Assembly (NCBI GenBank): GCA_022759145.1
Contig: JAEMPV010000069.1
Location: 1-52,763, forward strand
Direction of reading: 5' to 3'
Source of the DNA: Caldisericum sp.
Lineage (GTDB): Bacteria > Caldisericota > Caldisericia > Caldisericales > Caldisericaceae
DNA length: 52,763 nucleotides
How positions within the stretch are numbered: the stretch's first letter is position 1; each line of letters starts with the position of its first letter. The notes under the pieces are model-generated. The model was not told the origin of the DNA. It worked only from the letters and a program-made list of their open reading frames with translations, and ran no database searches. Below, in pieces: positions 33,007 through 43,619 of this stretch. A program made the translations under genes and the position numbers.

Positions 33007-34056
33007 GTGCAAAAACTTTTCGAAAAAATTGGCAACGCTAATGTTGATGCACTTTTTGTGAGTAAAATCCAAAATGTGCGATATATTACCCACTTTACAG
33101 GGGAAGAAGGTTTTGCGGTTGTTGCTCCACCCAAAATTTATTTGCTTGTTGATTCCCGTTTTACAGAACAAGCACAGAAAGAGATATCCGCTGGAGTTGA
33201 AGTAATCGAATGGTCTAATCTTAAGGATGCGTTAAATCCACTTCTTGTTAGAGAGAGAGTCCACTTTCTTGCAATTGAGGAGAAAATTCCTTTTAACCTT
33301 TACAGGATGCTTATGGGTTTGGGCTTTCTTGTTCTCGTTCCAACAACTGATTTCGTTGAGGAATTAAGGATGATTAAAGATGATTGGGAACTTGAAAAAA
33401 TTAGGACCGCATGTGATATTTCTACGAAAGCATTCCTTGAAACAATTAAACTTCTAAAAGAAGGAGTCTCGGAACTCGATATTGCATCAGAACTTGAATA
33501 CCGCTTTAAGAAATTTGGCGGCGAAAAGCCTTCTTTTGATACTATTGTTGCATCAGGCGAAAGAGGCTCACTCCCTCATGGTGTTGCTTCGAAAAAGACC
33601 GTGAAAGCCCATGAGCCAATTGTTTTTGACTTTGGTGTATTTTTTGAAGGTTTTGCTTCAGACACAACAAGAATTGTTTCAATTGGAGAAGTTGAAGATG
33701 AAGTAAAAAAAGTTTATGATGTTTTAAAGGAATCGCAGGAATTAGGAAGAGCGTATGCAAAGGAGGGTGTCCGTGCCGCTGATGTCGATAAGGTGGTTAG
33801 GGATTTCCTTAATGACCATGGATATGGTACTTACTTCACACATGGCCTCGGGCATGGTGTTGGTCTTGAAATACACGAACTTCCCTATGTGAATGCAAGG
33901 TCTAAATATACTCTTTCAAAAAATATGGTAATTACAATTGAACCGGGTGTCTATTTTGCAGGGAAATTTGGTTTACGAATCGAAGATACAGTAATAGTAA
34001 GGGAAGATTCAGTAGAGAATCTAATTAATTTGCCTCATGAAATAATCGTTGTTTAA
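33007..34056 (+). CDS. M24-family aminopeptidase (Xaa-Pro dipeptidase type)
   Basis: This 349-residue protein has a creatinase-like N-terminal domain (ALFVSKIQNVRYITHFTG) and a pita-bread catalytic domain. The metal ligands are visible in FDFGVFFEGFASDTTR (two Asp), FTHGLGHGVGLEIHE (His), TIEPGVYF (Glu) and GLRIEDT (Glu). It removes N-terminal residues before proline, or splits Xaa-Pro dipeptides. The start is GTG 33007, 5 bases after AAGGAGG. The 3' end overlaps convergent surE by 4 bases. Confidence 0.93.
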   Translation: MQKLFEKIGNANVDALFVSKIQNVRYITHFTGEEGFAVVAPPKIYLLVDSRFTEQAQKEISAGVEVIEWSNLKDALNPLLVRERVHFLAIEEKIPFNLYRMLMGLGFLVLVPTTDFVEELRMIKDDWELEKIRTACDISTKAFLETIKLLKEGVSELDIASELEYRFKKFGGEKPSFDTIVASGERGSLPHGVASKKTVKAHEPIVFDFGVFFEGFASDTTRIVSIGEVEDEVKKVYDVLKESQELGRAYAKEGVRAADVDKVVRDFLNDHGYGTYFTHGLGHGVGLEIHELPYVNARSKYTLSKNMVITIEPGVYFAGKFGLRIEDTVIVREDSVENLINLPHEIIVV

Positions 34057-34802
34057 AAAAGCGATATATTAGAAAGTTCTTGTAAGGTTTTATAATCTGT
34101 TTGATCTATAAGGAGGGGGGTTATTGTAGCGTAGCCCTCCTTTATGAATTTAGAATCGGTTCCTTCTTCATACGGATCATCTAACACTCCACCAATCCAG
34201 TAGAATTCTTTACCAAAAGGATCTTTTCCAATTAGAACCCTATCTCTATATCTTCTTCTTGATAACCTTGCGAATTTTATTCCTTTTATCTCGTTCTTGT
34301 TGGGGAAATTTATATTGAAGTATGTGCTTGTATTTTTTACTATCTTTGAGAGTTTTTCGATTATTTCTACTGACTTACTTGCTGCTAATTCAAAATTAGG
34401 ATTTTCAAAATCGTTTACAGAAATTGCAAAAGAAAGCTTATTGTTTATTGCACCTTCTCTTGCGCCTGCAACTGTTCCAGAGTATATAATATCATCTCCA
34501 AGGTTTGGTCCTCTATTAATTCCAGAAACAACTATATCAATGTTATCCTTAACAATTACATCTATTGCAAGAAGGACACAATCTGCAGGTGTTCCTGATA
34601 CTCTATACGAGGAAACCTCGCCAATGCCCAAGGGGTACTTTTCGATGCGAAGAGGTTTATGAAGTGTAGTTGCATGACTTCCAGCACTTTGCGGTTTTTG
34701 AGGGGCAACAATAAAAATATTCCCCAAACTTGCAAGATATTTTGCGAGTATTTTTATTCCTTCTGATTCAATACTATCGTCATTTGTAATTAATATGTTC
34801 AT
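34053..34802 (-). CDS. surE: 5'/3'-nucleotidase SurE
   Basis: This 249-residue protein begins MNILITNDDSIESEGIK, with the Asp-Asp metal site at residues 8-9. It continues with APQKPQSAGSHATT, VSGTPADCVLLAI, VSGINRGPNLGDDIIYSGTVAGAREG and FNINFPN, all family hallmarks. SurE removes phosphate from nucleoside monophosphates. The reading frame is open further upstream, but those residues are unrelated to SurE and overlap alr, so I use the ATG at 34802. There is no obvious ribosome binding site. Confidence 0.96.
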   Translation of the reverse strand: MNILITNDDSIESEGIKILAKYLASLGNIFIVAPQKPQSAGSHATTLHKPLRIEKYPLGIGEVSSYRVSGTPADCVLLAIDVIVKDNIDIVVSGINRGPNLGDDIIYSGTVAGAREGAINNKLSFAISVNDFENPNFELAASKSVEIIEKLSKIVKNTSTYFNINFPNKNEIKGIKFARLSRRRYRDRVLIGKDPFGKEFYWIGGVLDDPYEEGTDSKFIKEGYATITPLLIDQTDYKTLQELSNISLF

Positions 34803-34829
34803 TGTTTTTTCACAATATAATGATATACT
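34802..34829 (+). promoter_or_regulatory. Promoter of alr
   Basis: TTGTTT (34802-34807), a 16-base spacer and TATACT (34824-34829) precede the alr ATG at 34858, with AAGGAG at 34846-34851. A minus-strand pair, TTGCAA (34847-34842) and TATCAT (34825-34820) with 16-base spacing, could serve surE. The two promoters would overlap face to face. Confidence 0.5.
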
Positions 34830-34857
34830 TTTATTGTGATTTTGCAAGGAGTTATTT

Positions 34858-35976
34858 ATGGAAAACGAAATAGAGATGAATAGACCCACCTGGGTAGAAG
34901 TCGATTTGGGTAAAATTAAGAACAATTTTCTTAAGATAAAGGAGAAAACATCTTCTAATGTTATTTGCGTTGTGAAAGCAGATGCATATGGGCTTGGTGC
35001 AGCAAGAATTGCAAAGGCTCTTGAAGATGCAGGCGCATACGCCTTTGCGGTTGCCTCAATGGAAGAAGCACTGTTCTTGCGTGAAGTTCAAATCAGTAAG
35101 CCGATCCTTGTACTCGGGTATGTTGATACGAGGAAACTTCACTTAGCTTCACTTAATGAAATTCGTATTACTCTTTTTGACAAAGATTTTATAAAGCGTT
35201 TAAAGGAGTACGAGTCTGAGTTGCCGCTTAGAATACATGTGAAGGTTGACACGGGTATGCATAGGCTTGGAATTTCAGTAAGCGAGGCGCCTTATGTTTT
35301 TGATGAATTAAGTAAAATGAAAAACATTTATGTTGAAGGAATATACACTCATTTTGCATCAGCAGACTCTGATATCGAATTTACCAATCTTCAGATAAAA
35401 CGTTTTAACGATGTGCTGGATTATCTTAAGCAGAAACAGGCATTGCCCCCGATTATTCATGCGGCAAATAGTGCTGCGATTTTAAACTTTAGAAGTGCTT
35501 ATTACAATACAGTAAGATCTGGTATTTTGCTTTACGGCATTTCCCCAAACCCTCAGAAGATTACAATCATTAACGATTTTCAAGAGGCAATCTCTATTAA
35601 GACAAGGATTGTTAAAGTTACAGAGTACGAGAAAGGTGAAAAAATAAGTTATGGTGGGACATATATCACAGAAAAGAAATCACTTATAGCAACTGTTCCA
35701 ATAGGATATGCAGATTGTATTCCCCGTAATCTTTCTAACCGTGGGTATGTTCTTGTTAAAGGATTGAAGGCTCCAATTGTTGGCACGGTGACAATGGATA
35801 TGATGATGATTGATGTAACTGGTTTCCCATACATTCACCCTGGAAACGAGGTTATAATTATCGGCACCCAGGGTGAAAATAAAATCACTATGGAGGAATT
35901 TGCAACATTATCGAATACAATCCCTTACGAAATTCTAACAAGGCTAAACAAACGAATAAGGCGAGTCTATAAGTGA
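34858..35976 (+). CDS. alr: Alanine racemase
   Basis: This 372-residue fold-type III PLP enzyme has the PLP lysine Lys40 in VVKADAYGLGAARI. It also has HVKVDTGMHRLGI, the AANSAA and RSGILLYGI blocks, the catalytic Tyr in KISYGGTYI, and TVPIGYADC. The end contains TVTMDMMMIDVT and the PYEILTRLNKRIRRVY tail. It makes D-alanine for peptidoglycan. The ATG at 34858 follows AAGGAG; the next in-frame ATG at 34876 has no site. Confidence 0.97.
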   Translation: MENEIEMNRPTWVEVDLGKIKNNFLKIKEKTSSNVICVVKADAYGLGAARIAKALEDAGAYAFAVASMEEALFLREVQISKPILVLGYVDTRKLHLASLNEIRITLFDKDFIKRLKEYESELPLRIHVKVDTGMHRLGISVSEAPYVFDELSKMKNIYVEGIYTHFASADSDIEFTNLQIKRFNDVLDYLKQKQALPPIIHAANSAAILNFRSAYYNTVRSGILLYGISPNPQKITIINDFQEAISIKTRIVKVTEYEKGEKISYGGTYITEKKSLIATVPIGYADCIPRNLSNRGYVLVKGLKAPIVGTVTMDMMMIDVTGFPYIHPGNEVIIIGTQGENKITMEEFATLSNTIPYEILTRLNKRIRRVYK

Positions 35977-35980
35977 AGGT

Positions 35981-36009
35981 TTGAAAAAAATCGAATAATA
36001 TAATATACT
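35981..36009 (+). promoter_or_regulatory. Promoter of hpf
   Basis: TTGAAA (35981-35986), a 17-base spacer and TATACT (36004-36009) lie between alr and hpf. AAGGAGG at 36015-36021 follows. A second TATAAT at 35999-36004 overlaps the -10. This could separate hpf-secA-prfB expression from alr. Confidence 0.6.
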
Positions 36010-36030
36010 TAAGTAAGGAGGTAAGATAAA

Positions 36031-36552
36031 ATGGAGATAACAATTACAGCAAAGGGTATTGAAAAATTACCAGAGTATACAGAGGAAGAAATCAAGAAGA
36101 AAATTGGAAAGTTAGAGAAATACTTCGACAACATCCAGCAAGCAAATGTAGTGATTAATAAGGTTAGAGGTGTTTTTGAATTGGAAGTAACGATTTTTGC
36201 TTCTCAAAAGATAATAAGAGGAGTTGGTAAGGGATCTCTAATTGATGAAGCACTTGATAATGTTGTTGAGAAACTTGAAACACAGGTAAAGAAACTAAGA
36301 GACAGGTTAAAAGGTGAGAAGCGAATACCCAAGGAGGAACTCTTTGGTAGCATTGAAGAAGAGGAAAGTGAGTTTCCTAAAATAACGAAAGTTAAAACAT
36401 TCCCTGTAAAGCCGATGAGTATAGAAGAAGCAGTACTTCAGATTGAACTTTTAGGGCACGATTTCTTTATCTTTAGAGACGAAGAGACAAACGAAATAAA
36501 TGTTTTGTATAGAAGAAAGGACGGTAATTACGGTTTAATTAAGCCGCAATAA
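36031..36552 (+). CDS. hpf: Ribosome hibernation-promoting factor, long form
   Basis: This 173-residue protein has the N-terminal S30AE domain ([32 protein letters not shown], residues 1-95). A linker and the C-terminal dimerisation domain follow ([49 protein letters not shown]). The two-domain form drives 100S ribosome dimer formation in stationary phase. Its own promoter and strong AAGGAGG site are upstream. secA follows after 10 bases, a neighbour pair seen in Firmicutes too. Confidence 0.96.
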   Translation: MEITITAKGIEKLPEYTEEEIKKKIGKLEKYFDNIQQANVVINKVRGVFELEVTIFASQKIIRGVGKGSLIDEALDNVVEKLETQVKKLRDRLKGEKRIPKEELFGSIEEEESEFPKITKVKTFPVKPMSIEEAVLQIELLGHDFFIFRDEETNEINVLYRRKDGNYGLIKPQ

Positions 36553-36562
36553 TACTGATAAT

Positions 36563-38989
36563 ATGCTTTTAGATTTCTTAGACCCAGTTAAAAGGAACCT
36601 CAAAAAATACTGGGATACAGTTCAAAAGATAAATGAGGCGGAAGCTTCTATTTCTCTTCTTTCTAATGAAGAATTAGCAAAAAAGACGGAAGAGTTTAAG
36701 GAAAGGCTTGGAAAAGGAGAGACGACCTCTGATATTCTTGTAGAGGCATTTGCGGTTGTTAGGGAGGTTGCAAAGCGCACTCTTGGCATGAGGCACTTTG
36801 ATGTCCAACTTCTCGGAGGGCTTGTCCTCTTTCACGGTGGTATTGCAGAGATGAAGACAGGTGAAGGAAAAACTCTCGTTGCAACACTTCCTTTGTATCT
36901 TAATGCGCTTGTTGGTCACGGCGGACATCTTGTTACCGTGAATGACTACCTTGCAAAAAGAGATGCTCTGTGGATGGGACCCATTTACAAGTTCTTAGGT
37001 CTTAAAGTTGGAGTAATCCAGCATGAAGAAGCCTTTCTTGTTGAATGGGACGATAGAGAAAAATTTACAACTAAGCTTGTGCCTTGTTCAAGAAAAGAAG
37101 CTTATCTTGCAGATGTAACTTACGGCACAAACAACGAGTTTGGTTTCGACTATCTAAGAGATCACCTTGTTGTTTCTCCTCTCGATATGGTGCAACGCGA
37201 ACTCTACTATGCAATTGTAGACGAAGTTGATAGCATCCTTATAGATGAAGCACGAACTCCTTTGATAATTTCAGGTCCTGCAGAAGAATCAACCGAAATG
37301 TACTATGTTGCAAAAAAGGTAGCAGATAATCTTATAAAGGATATCGATTACGAAACGGACGAAAAATTAAAAACAGCATCTCTTACGCAAGATGGTGTTA
37401 AGAAAATTGAAAAGATGCTTCGTATTGATAATCTTTATGATGAAAGATTCGTAGATTTAGTTAAGCACATAAACCAGGCTCTGAAAGCTAAGGAATTTTT
37501 CCATAGAGATGTTGATTACATTGTAAAAGATGGTGAAGTTATCATTGTTGACGAGTTCACCGGAAGGCTTATGTTTGGGAGACGTTATAGCGACGGCTTG
37601 CACCAGGCAATTGAGGCAAAAGAAGGTTTAAGAGTCCAAAGTGAAAACCAGACACTTGCAACAATAACTTTCCAGAATTATTTCAGGATGTACAAAAAAC
37701 TTGCAGGTATGACAGGTACTGCTCTAACCGAAGCAAGAGAATTCAAGGAAATATATAACCTTGATGTTTATGTTATTCCAACAAACAAACCTGTTATAAG
37801 AATCGACCATCCAGATGTTGTTTTTAAAACAGAAGATGCGAAGTTCAGGGCGATTGTTAAAAAGATAGAGGAACTTTACAAAAAGGGACAGCCTGTCCTT
37901 GTAGGGACTCGCTCGATTGAAAAATCCGAAAGATTATCGAAAATGCTAAAGAGAGTGGGCATTCCACATAATGTGCTTAACGCAAAATACCATGAAAGAG
38001 AAGCCGAAATTATTAAGGACGCAGGGCAATACAAGGCTGTTACGATTGCAACAAATATGGCAGGACGTGGTGTCGATATAAAACTTGGAGAAGGCGTTGC
38101 CGAATTAGGTGGCCTTTTTATACTTGGAACTGAGCGGCATGAGGCAAGAAGAATCGATAATCAATTGAGAGGACGTTCAGGAAGGCAGGGAGACCCAGGA
38201 GAGTCTCAGTTCTATTTGTCTCTTGAGGATGAATTGATGAGGCTTTTTGGCGGAGACCAGGTGAAAAGCCTCTTAACAACTCTTAAAGTTGACGAAGATG
38301 AGCCTATCGAACATCCTTTATTATCTCGTATAATTGAAAATGCTCAAAAGAAGGTTGAAGCATATAACTTTAGCATCAGAAAAAATCTTCTTGATTATGA
38401 TAATGTTCTTGAAAAACAGAGGGAAGTTATTTATAAGGAAAGAGAAAAAATATTGAAAGAGCCATCCATAAGAGAAGAGATAATAGATATGATAAAAGAA
38501 GTTATACGTGTTACCATTTCCGCCCACTTTGTTGAGGATGAACTTGATGATGATAGACGGTCAGAACTTGAAAAAGCATTAAGTAACCTTTTGGGAAGAA
38601 ATATCAAACTTGAAAATGCTAACACTATAAAAAGAGAAGCGTTGATTGAAAGCGTAGAAGATCTTGCCCTAAAACTATATGAAGAAAAAGAAATGCGTTT
38701 CACACCAGAAATAATGAGAAATGTGGAAAAGTACCTTCTTTTAAGGAATATTGACTCAAATTGGAAAGACCACCTTTATGCCATGGACGAATTAAAAGAG
38801 GGTATCGGTTTGCGTGCCTATGGACAAAAAGATCCACTTCTTGAATACCAGATAGAAAGCAGAGCTCTTTTTGATGCTATGCTTGATAGGATTAAATACG
38901 ATACTGTTTTTATGCTCTATAGAGTGGAACTTTCGAAAGAAGAGCCGAAGGATAATAAAAAAGAAGAACACAAGAAAAAGAAAAGATGA
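36563..38989 (+). CDS. secA: Preprotein translocase ATPase SecA
   Basis: This 808-residue protein has the SecA motifs in order: [22 protein letters not shown] (Walker A at 97-104), [75 protein letters not shown] and [22 protein letters not shown]. It drives preproteins through SecYEG. The C-terminus is a Lys-rich tail without the cysteine zinc motif used to bind SecB, and no secB is in the window. The stop overlaps prfB (ATGA). Confidence 0.98.
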   Translation: MLLDFLDPVKRNLKKYWDTVQKINEAEASISLLSNEELAKKTEEFKERLGKGETTSDILVEAFAVVREVAKRTLGMRHFDVQLLGGLVLFHGGIAEMKTGEGKTLVATLPLYLNALVGHGGHLVTVNDYLAKRDALWMGPIYKFLGLKVGVIQHEEAFLVEWDDREKFTTKLVPCSRKEAYLADVTYGTNNEFGFDYLRDHLVVSPLDMVQRELYYAIVDEVDSILIDEARTPLIISGPAEESTEMYYVAKKVADNLIKDIDYETDEKLKTASLTQDGVKKIEKMLRIDNLYDERFVDLVKHINQALKAKEFFHRDVDYIVKDGEVIIVDEFTGRLMFGRRYSDGLHQAIEAKEGLRVQSENQTLATITFQNYFRMYKKLAGMTGTALTEAREFKEIYNLDVYVIPTNKPVIRIDHPDVVFKTEDAKFRAIVKKIEELYKKGQPVLVGTRSIEKSERLSKMLKRVGIPHNVLNAKYHEREAEIIKDAGQYKAVTIATNMAGRGVDIKLGEGVAELGGLFILGTERHEARRIDNQLRGRSGRQGDPGESQFYLSLEDELMRLFGGDQVKSLLTTLKVDEDEPIEHPLLSRIIENAQKKVEAYNFSIRKNLLDYDNVLEKQREVIYKEREKILKEPSIREEIIDMIKEVIRVTISAHFVEDELDDDRRSELEKALSNLLGRNIKLENANTIKREALIESVEDLALKLYEEKEMRFTPEIMRNVEKYLLLRNIDSNWKDHLYAMDELKEGIGLRAYGQKDPLLEYQIESRALFDAMLDRIKYDTVFMLYRVELSKEEPKDNKKEEHKKKKR

Positions 38990-40077
38990 TAACAGACGAA
39001 ACAAAGAGAGAAGCATTAGAAACAATTGAGAAAATAAATTCTCTCCTTGACCCCGAATGGCTAAAAGAGCGGGAACAAAAAATTAAAGATATTGAATCAA
39101 GGACGGTTAATCCTGATTTTTGGAAGGATCCACAGTCAAAAGAGATTCTAAAACTTCTATCAATAACAAAAAAAGAGGTTTCAAAATTCAAAGAACTCGA
39201 AAACTTGAAAAACGATCTTGAAACCATGCTTGAACTTTATGAAGAGTCCGAAGAGCACCTTGATAATGAACTTAGAGAGTTTTTGAAAAATGCGAATAAT
39301 CTTGCAAAAGAGTTTGAAATAGAGAGGTTCTTAAATGACCCTTACGACGATCTTAATGCTTTTGTTTCCTTTTCTGCAGGCGCAGGCGGTGTGGATGCAC
39401 AGGACTGGACAGAGATGCTTCTTAAAATGTACTTAAGATTTTTTGAGAAAAAAGGGTTTGAAGCAAAAATAATCGACCAAACAGTTGGTGAAGAAGCAGG
39501 TATTAAAAGTGCGACAGTCTATGTCAAAGGAGAGTTCGTATACGGACTTCTCAAGGGAGAGTCAGGAGTTCATAGGCTTGTCCGTATATCTCCCTTTGAT
39601 GCAAACAAGAGAAGACACACCTCATTTGCACTTGTTGAGGTTGTTCCTGATTTAGGGGATGTTGAAGATGTTGAGATTGATGAAAAAGACCTTAAGATTG
39701 AGATATTTAGAGCAAGCGGTCATGGCGGACAGAATGTTCAAAAAGTAGAAACAGCCGTAAGAATAACCCATATTCCGACAGGTATAACCGCAACCTGCCA
39801 GGACGAACGCTCCCAATCGCAGAACAAGGCAATGGCTTTGAAGATTTTAAAATCAAGATTGCTTCTTCTTGAAAAGAAAAAGCAGGAAGAAACATTAAAG
39901 GGTATTAAGGGTGAATTTCGCTCTATTGAGTGGGGAAATGAAATTCGTTCCTATGTCCTGCAACCATACAAACTCGTTAAAGACCACAGGACTGGCGTTG
40001 AAATTGGAAATGTCACCGAAGTTTTAGAAGGAGAACTTGATGAGTTCATCTGGGCTTACCTTAAATCAAAGAAATAG
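38986..40077 (+). CDS. prfB: Peptide chain release factor 2
   Basis: This 363-residue protein has the RF2 anticodon-like SPF at residues 202-204 ([16 protein letters not shown]) and the catalytic GGQ at 247-249 ([17 protein letters not shown]). It ends [25 protein letters not shown]2 reads UGA and UAA. The gene is one continuous frame: the programmed +1 frameshift site found near codon 26 in many bacteria is absent. The start overlaps the secA stop. Confidence 0.97.
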   Translation: MITDETKREALETIEKINSLLDPEWLKEREQKIKDIESRTVNPDFWKDPQSKEILKLLSITKKEVSKFKELENLKNDLETMLELYEESEEHLDNELREFLKNANNLAKEFEIERFLNDPYDDLNAFVSFSAGAGGVDAQDWTEMLLKMYLRFFEKKGFEAKIIDQTVGEEAGIKSATVYVKGEFVYGLLKGESGVHRLVRISPFDANKRRHTSFALVEVVPDLGDVEDVEIDEKDLKIEIFRASGHGGQNVQKVETAVRITHIPTGITATCQDERSQSQNKAMALKILKSRLLLLEKKKQEETLKGIKGEFRSIEWGNEIRSYVLQPYKLVKDHRTGVEIGNVTEVLEGELDEFIWAYLKSKK

Positions 40078-40930
40078 AATCTTTGAAACTTTTAAAGAAG
40101 TTTTGGGTATCTTTATTGGATCTTTAATATATGCGATTGCTATCGATATTTTTATTCAGCCAAACCACATAGCACCAGGTGGTTTTATAGGTATTGCTAT
40201 TATTTTAAACCACTATATCCCACTCTTGAAGGTAGGTACAACTGTTGTTTTAATGAATATTCCTCTTTTAATTTTGGGATTGCGAAGGATCGGGCTTAAA
40301 TTTTTCTTTGGGACAATCCTTGGAACAATTCTTTCCTCTATTTTGATTGATATCCTTGCACCCTTTTTGCCTGTCTTTAACACTGACCCAATGCTTGCCG
40401 CTCTTTATGGTGGCTTCCTTATGGGTGCAGGTATCGGACTTGTTTTTCGTTTTTATGCATCGACTGGTGGTACTGATTTGCTTGCACAGTTAATCTATGA
40501 CTTTACGGGTCTCCCTTTTGGTCAAGCATTGATGGTTGTGGATGTTTTGATTATTATTGCTTCTGGCTTTGTATTCAAAGACATAAATATTCCTCTCTAT
40601 TCTATTATTGCAGAACTTGTTTCTAACTATGCAATTGACCTTGCGCAGGAAGGATTTTTATCATATAAAGTTCTGTTTATAATAACCAAAAAAGGTGGGG
40701 AAATTAAAAAGAGGATTTTTGAAGAAATTGGACGAGGAGTAACAGAATTTGAAGTAAGAGGTGGCTATACAAATGAACCAAGAGATCTTCTTTTAGTAGC
40801 AGTTTTACATACAGAGGTTATGAAGGTGAAACGTATTGTTGTAGAGACCGATCCCGAGTCTTTCACAATTGTTGGTGATTCCTCTGAAATAATAGGGCAG
40901 GGTTTTAAATCGCCGAAGGAGAGGCTATGA
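40040..40930 (+). CDS. YitT-family membrane protein (DUF161/DUF2179)
   Basis: This 296-residue protein has five or six hydrophobic segments with the YitT signatures IDIFIQPNHIAPGGFIGIAIILN and GGFLMGAGIGLVFRFYASTGGTDLLAQL. A cytoplasmic C-terminal DUF2179 domain (about residues 205-290) contains YKVLFIITKKGGEIKKRIFEEIGRGVTEF. Function is unknown. The ATG at 40040 lies inside the prfB end (38-base overlap) and uses AAGGAG of prfB codons. Its stop overlaps the ftsE start. Confidence 0.9.
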   Translation: MSSSGLTLNQRNRIFETFKEVLGIFIGSLIYAIAIDIFIQPNHIAPGGFIGIAIILNHYIPLLKVGTTVVLMNIPLLILGLRRIGLKFFFGTILGTILSSILIDILAPFLPVFNTDPMLAALYGGFLMGAGIGLVFRFYASTGGTDLLAQLIYDFTGLPFGQALMVVDVLIIIASGFVFKDINIPLYSIIAELVSNYAIDLAQEGFLSYKVLFIITKKGGEIKKRIFEEIGRGVTEFEVRGGYTNEPRDLLLVAVLHTEVMKVKRIVVETDPESFTIVGDSSEIIGQGFKSPKERL

Positions 40931-41583
40931 TTGAGTTAAGAAATGTTTCAAAAATTTATCCAAATGGAACTATTGCTCTTGATAAGGTAAACTTAAAATT
41001 TAACAAGGGCGATTTTGTTATACTTATGGGGGAATCAGGTGCGGGCAAAACGACACTTTTGAAGATAATAAGAGGAGATGAAGAGCCAACAGAAGGTGAA
41101 GTGCTTTTCGAGAATGAGAATGTTCTCAAATACAACAAAACGCTTTTGAGAAGGAAAATTGGTTTTGCCTTTCAGGATTTAACTTTAATAGAGGATAGAA
41201 CTGTATTTGACAATGTCTCTTTACCTTTGCAATTTAAAGGCGTTGGATTTAAAGAAATTCACAACAAGGTTGAAGGTGCACTGAGCGAAGTAAGATTAAG
41301 AGACAAAATGTATAAACTCGTAAAAGAGTTGTCTTATGGGGAAAAACAAAGGGTTTCAATTGCACGAGCCCTGATTTATGAGCCTGAAGTACTTCTTCTT
41401 GATGAGCCTACGGGCAATCTTGATATTGACACCGCAAGAGCCGTTTTAAATTTTGTAGAGGCACTTAACGAGCGTGGAACAACTGTTATAATGTCAACTC
41501 ATCATCTAATCGAATTTGGCAATAAACCAAAAGGCATTATAAAAATAAAAAAAGGAAGGATAGTGGGAAAAGAATATGTATAG
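40927..41583 (+). CDS. ftsE: Cell division ATP-binding protein FtsE
   Basis: This 218-residue ABC ATPase has IYPNGTIALDKVNLKFNKGDF, Walker A GESGAGKTT (35-43), a Q loop in GFAFQDLTLI, the signature LSYGEKQRVSIARAL and Walker B VLLLDEPTGNLD. The opening residues and the partner gene ftsX identify it as FtsE. FtsEX sits at the division site and activates cell-wall hydrolases. The EnvC-like M23 peptidase two genes downstream is a likely partner. Confidence 0.95.
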   Translation: MIELRNVSKIYPNGTIALDKVNLKFNKGDFVILMGESGAGKTTLLKIIRGDEEPTEGEVLFENENVLKYNKTLLRRKIGFAFQDLTLIEDRTVFDNVSLPLQFKGVGFKEIHNKVEGALSEVRLRDKMYKLVKELSYGEKQRVSIARALIYEPEVLLLDEPTGNLDIDTARAVLNFVEALNERGTTVIMSTHHLIEFGNKPKGIIKIKKGRIVGKEYV

Positions 41584-42454
41584 GATACTCTATATATTAA
41601 GACATACTCTTCTTGTGCTTAAGGAAACAAAAAAGATTGCAATTATTACAGTGCTTTCGCTTCTTGTTGGTATGGTTGCTCTTGGCTCAACCTATATAAT
41701 CGGCACAAAACTTTTTCAGAGTTCGCTTAGTCTTAAAGAAAAAGTTCGAATTGTTGTATTTTTTAAACAAAACCTTAATAGCACAGATTTGGACTCGACA
41801 ATTTCAACGATAAGTGCAATTGACGGAGTTAAACATGTTACAGTGACCACACCTGATCAAGCAAAAGAGGAATTTACAAAGATATTCCCTCAGTACAAAG
41901 GTATCCTTGATAGCCTTAATAAAAATCCCCTTCCTTATTCTGCAACTGTAGAATTAAGCGATATTACTCTCGGGCGACGAATTTCTGATATTATAAAGGA
42001 CTTACAAACGGTTGATGTTGTTGTATTTTCAGAAGATACAGCAAATAAAATAAATGATTTAATAAAAGTTGTTTATCTTATTTTTGTTTCAGTTATGCTT
42101 GCTGTTCTTGCCGAATTTATATTTACCGTTCAAAACACGACGACGCTTTTGCTTGACTACAGAAGAAATGATATAAGGGTCTTAAGGTTAATCGGCGCTG
42201 ACGCAACATTTACATTTCTACCGTTTATTTTAATTGTAGTCGTTCTCAACCTTTTGTCCTGGTGGATTTCTTATTATCTTCTTGATAAAGTTAATGCTTT
42301 AAGTAGTGGTATTGTTCAAAGTATCATCCCTTATGCAACTGTTTCTAACAATATTAATTTTTCTCTAACTCTATTCTACATTCTTGCCTTTTCAGTTTTT
42401 TCTTCTCTTATAGGAAGCCTTATTTCTATTTCGAGGTTTAGAAATGTTAAGTAG
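41576..42454 (+). CDS. ftsX: Cell division permease-like protein FtsX
   Basis: This 292-residue protein has the FtsX layout: a short tail, a first helix (about residues 21-42), an outer domain with RIVVFFKQNLNSTDLDSTISTISAIDGVKHVTVTTPDQAKEEF, and three C-terminal helices including LLDYRRNDIRVLRLIGADATF. It passes the FtsE ATPase signal to outer hydrolases. It overlaps ftsE by 8 bases and the peptidase gene by 11. Confidence 0.94.
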   Translation: MYRILYILRHTLLVLKETKKIAIITVLSLLVGMVALGSTYIIGTKLFQSSLSLKEKVRIVVFFKQNLNSTDLDSTISTISAIDGVKHVTVTTPDQAKEEFTKIFPQYKGILDSLNKNPLPYSATVELSDITLGRRISDIIKDLQTVDVVVFSEDTANKINDLIKVVYLIFVSVMLAVLAEFIFTVQNTTTLLLDYRRNDIRVLRLIGADATFTFLPFILIVVVLNLLSWWISYYLLDKVNALSSGIVQSIIPYATVSNNINFSLTLFYILAFSVFSSLIGSLISISRFRNVK

Positions 42455-43619
42455 AAGTATATTTCATTTTGTAAAAGTGAATAAAGTTAAATTCATCTCG
42501 ATTTTAGTTTTAATTACATTGCTTTTTGGTGCTGGAAATGTCCGTTCAGGTCTTGAAGATGAACAGAAGAAACTTGCCCAATACAAGGCACAGCTTGAGC
42601 AAATAAAGAAAAACATTGTTAGCATTGATAAATCAACAAAAGAGATTAATGCGTTGGTTGATAGCCTTACAAGCGAGGTTAACTATCTTGAAGCAGAAAT
42701 TAAGAAGACTCAGGCAAAGATCGATGACTTGAGCAACCAGATTTCATTTAAGGAGAACGAGATAAAAGAAAAAGAAAAGGAAATTGCAAAAAGACAGAGT
42801 GAACTTGAACAGGCGGTTAATCTTTCATATAAGCTCACTGCGATAAGTCCGATTGAACTTCTCTACGAGGGCAATGACCCAGAATCTGTTTACAAGAGGA
42901 TAACCTACGTAAGTTACATATCAGATTATACTGAGAAATTGATGAAACAGGCGGAGATTGACAAAGCACAGCTTGAAAGTTACAAAGCTCAGTTGTCGAA
43001 ATCAAAAAGCGAATATGAATCTATTCTTAAAGAGAAACAGGAACAAGAAAATATCCTTCTTGAAGAAATCGATATGAAAAATAGGTTACTTGAAACTTTG
43101 AAAGAGAAGAAAACATACCTATTGTATAAACAGAGCGAACTTGAAGAAGAGATTGAAAAGGAAGAAGAATTAATTCAAAAACTTATTGAGGAACAGAGAA
43201 AGAAAGGTATATATGCAGGCAATTTCATATGGCCTGCAAGAGGTCCAATTACATCTGAATTTGGAATGAGATTTCACCCTATTCTGCATATCTGGAGATT
43301 TCATGACGGGATTGATATTGGAATACCAACAGGCACGCCTGTTAAAGCTGCCGCCTCCGGAGAAGTCATTGCAACAAAATGGCTTGAAGGTTATGGTAAT
43401 GTAGTTATTATTTCTCATGGTCAAAATTTCTCAACACTTTATGCACATCTTAAGAGTTTTGCAGTAAAAGAAGGACAAGAAGTGAAGCAAGGTCAGATTA
43501 TTGCTTATTCGGATAATACAGGTTGGTCTACAGGTCCGCACTTACACTTTTCTATTTACAAGATCGACCCTAAAACGGGGAAATCGACACCTGTTAACCC
43601 AAGAGATTATTTACCATAA
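42444..43619 (+). CDS. EnvC-like murein hydrolase activator/M23 peptidase
   Basis: This 391-residue protein has an N-terminal signal anchor (about residues 12-33), two long coiled coils (about 36-135 and 160-250) and a LytM/M23 domain. The domain shows ITSEFGMRFHPI, FHDGIDIGIPTGTPVKAAASGEV, YGNVVIISHG, LYAHL and GWSTGPHLHFSIYK. The metal motifs HxxxD and HxH are intact, so it may be an active endopeptidase and not only an activator. Placement after ftsEX suggests control by FtsX during division. Confidence 0.93.
   Translation: MLSRSIFHFVKVNKVKFISILVLITLLFGAGNVRSGLEDEQKKLAQYKAQLEQIKKNIVSIDKSTKEINALVDSLTSEVNYLEAEIKKTQAKIDDLSNQISFKENEIKEKEKEIAKRQSELEQAVNLSYKLTAISPIELLYEGNDPESVYKRITYVSYISDYTEKLMKQAEIDKAQLESYKAQLSKSKSEYESILKEKQEQENILLEEIDMKNRLLETLKEKKTYLLYKQSELEEEIEKEEELIQKLIEEQRKKGIYAGNFIWPARGPITSEFGMRFHPILHIWRFHDGIDIGIPTGTPVKAAASGEVIATKWLEGYGNVVIISHGQNFSTLYAHLKSFAVKEGQEVKQGQIIAYSDNTGWSTGPHLHFSIYKIDPKTGKSTPVNPRDYLP

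Noticed and set aside
34803-34925. Longer N-terminus for surE
   Set aside because: The frame stays open for 41 more codons, but they do not resemble SurE, overlap alr and its promoter, and the conserved MNILITNDD begins at 34802.
38986-39070. Programmed frameshift in prfB
   Set aside because: The reading frame is continuous, with no in-frame stop near codon 26.
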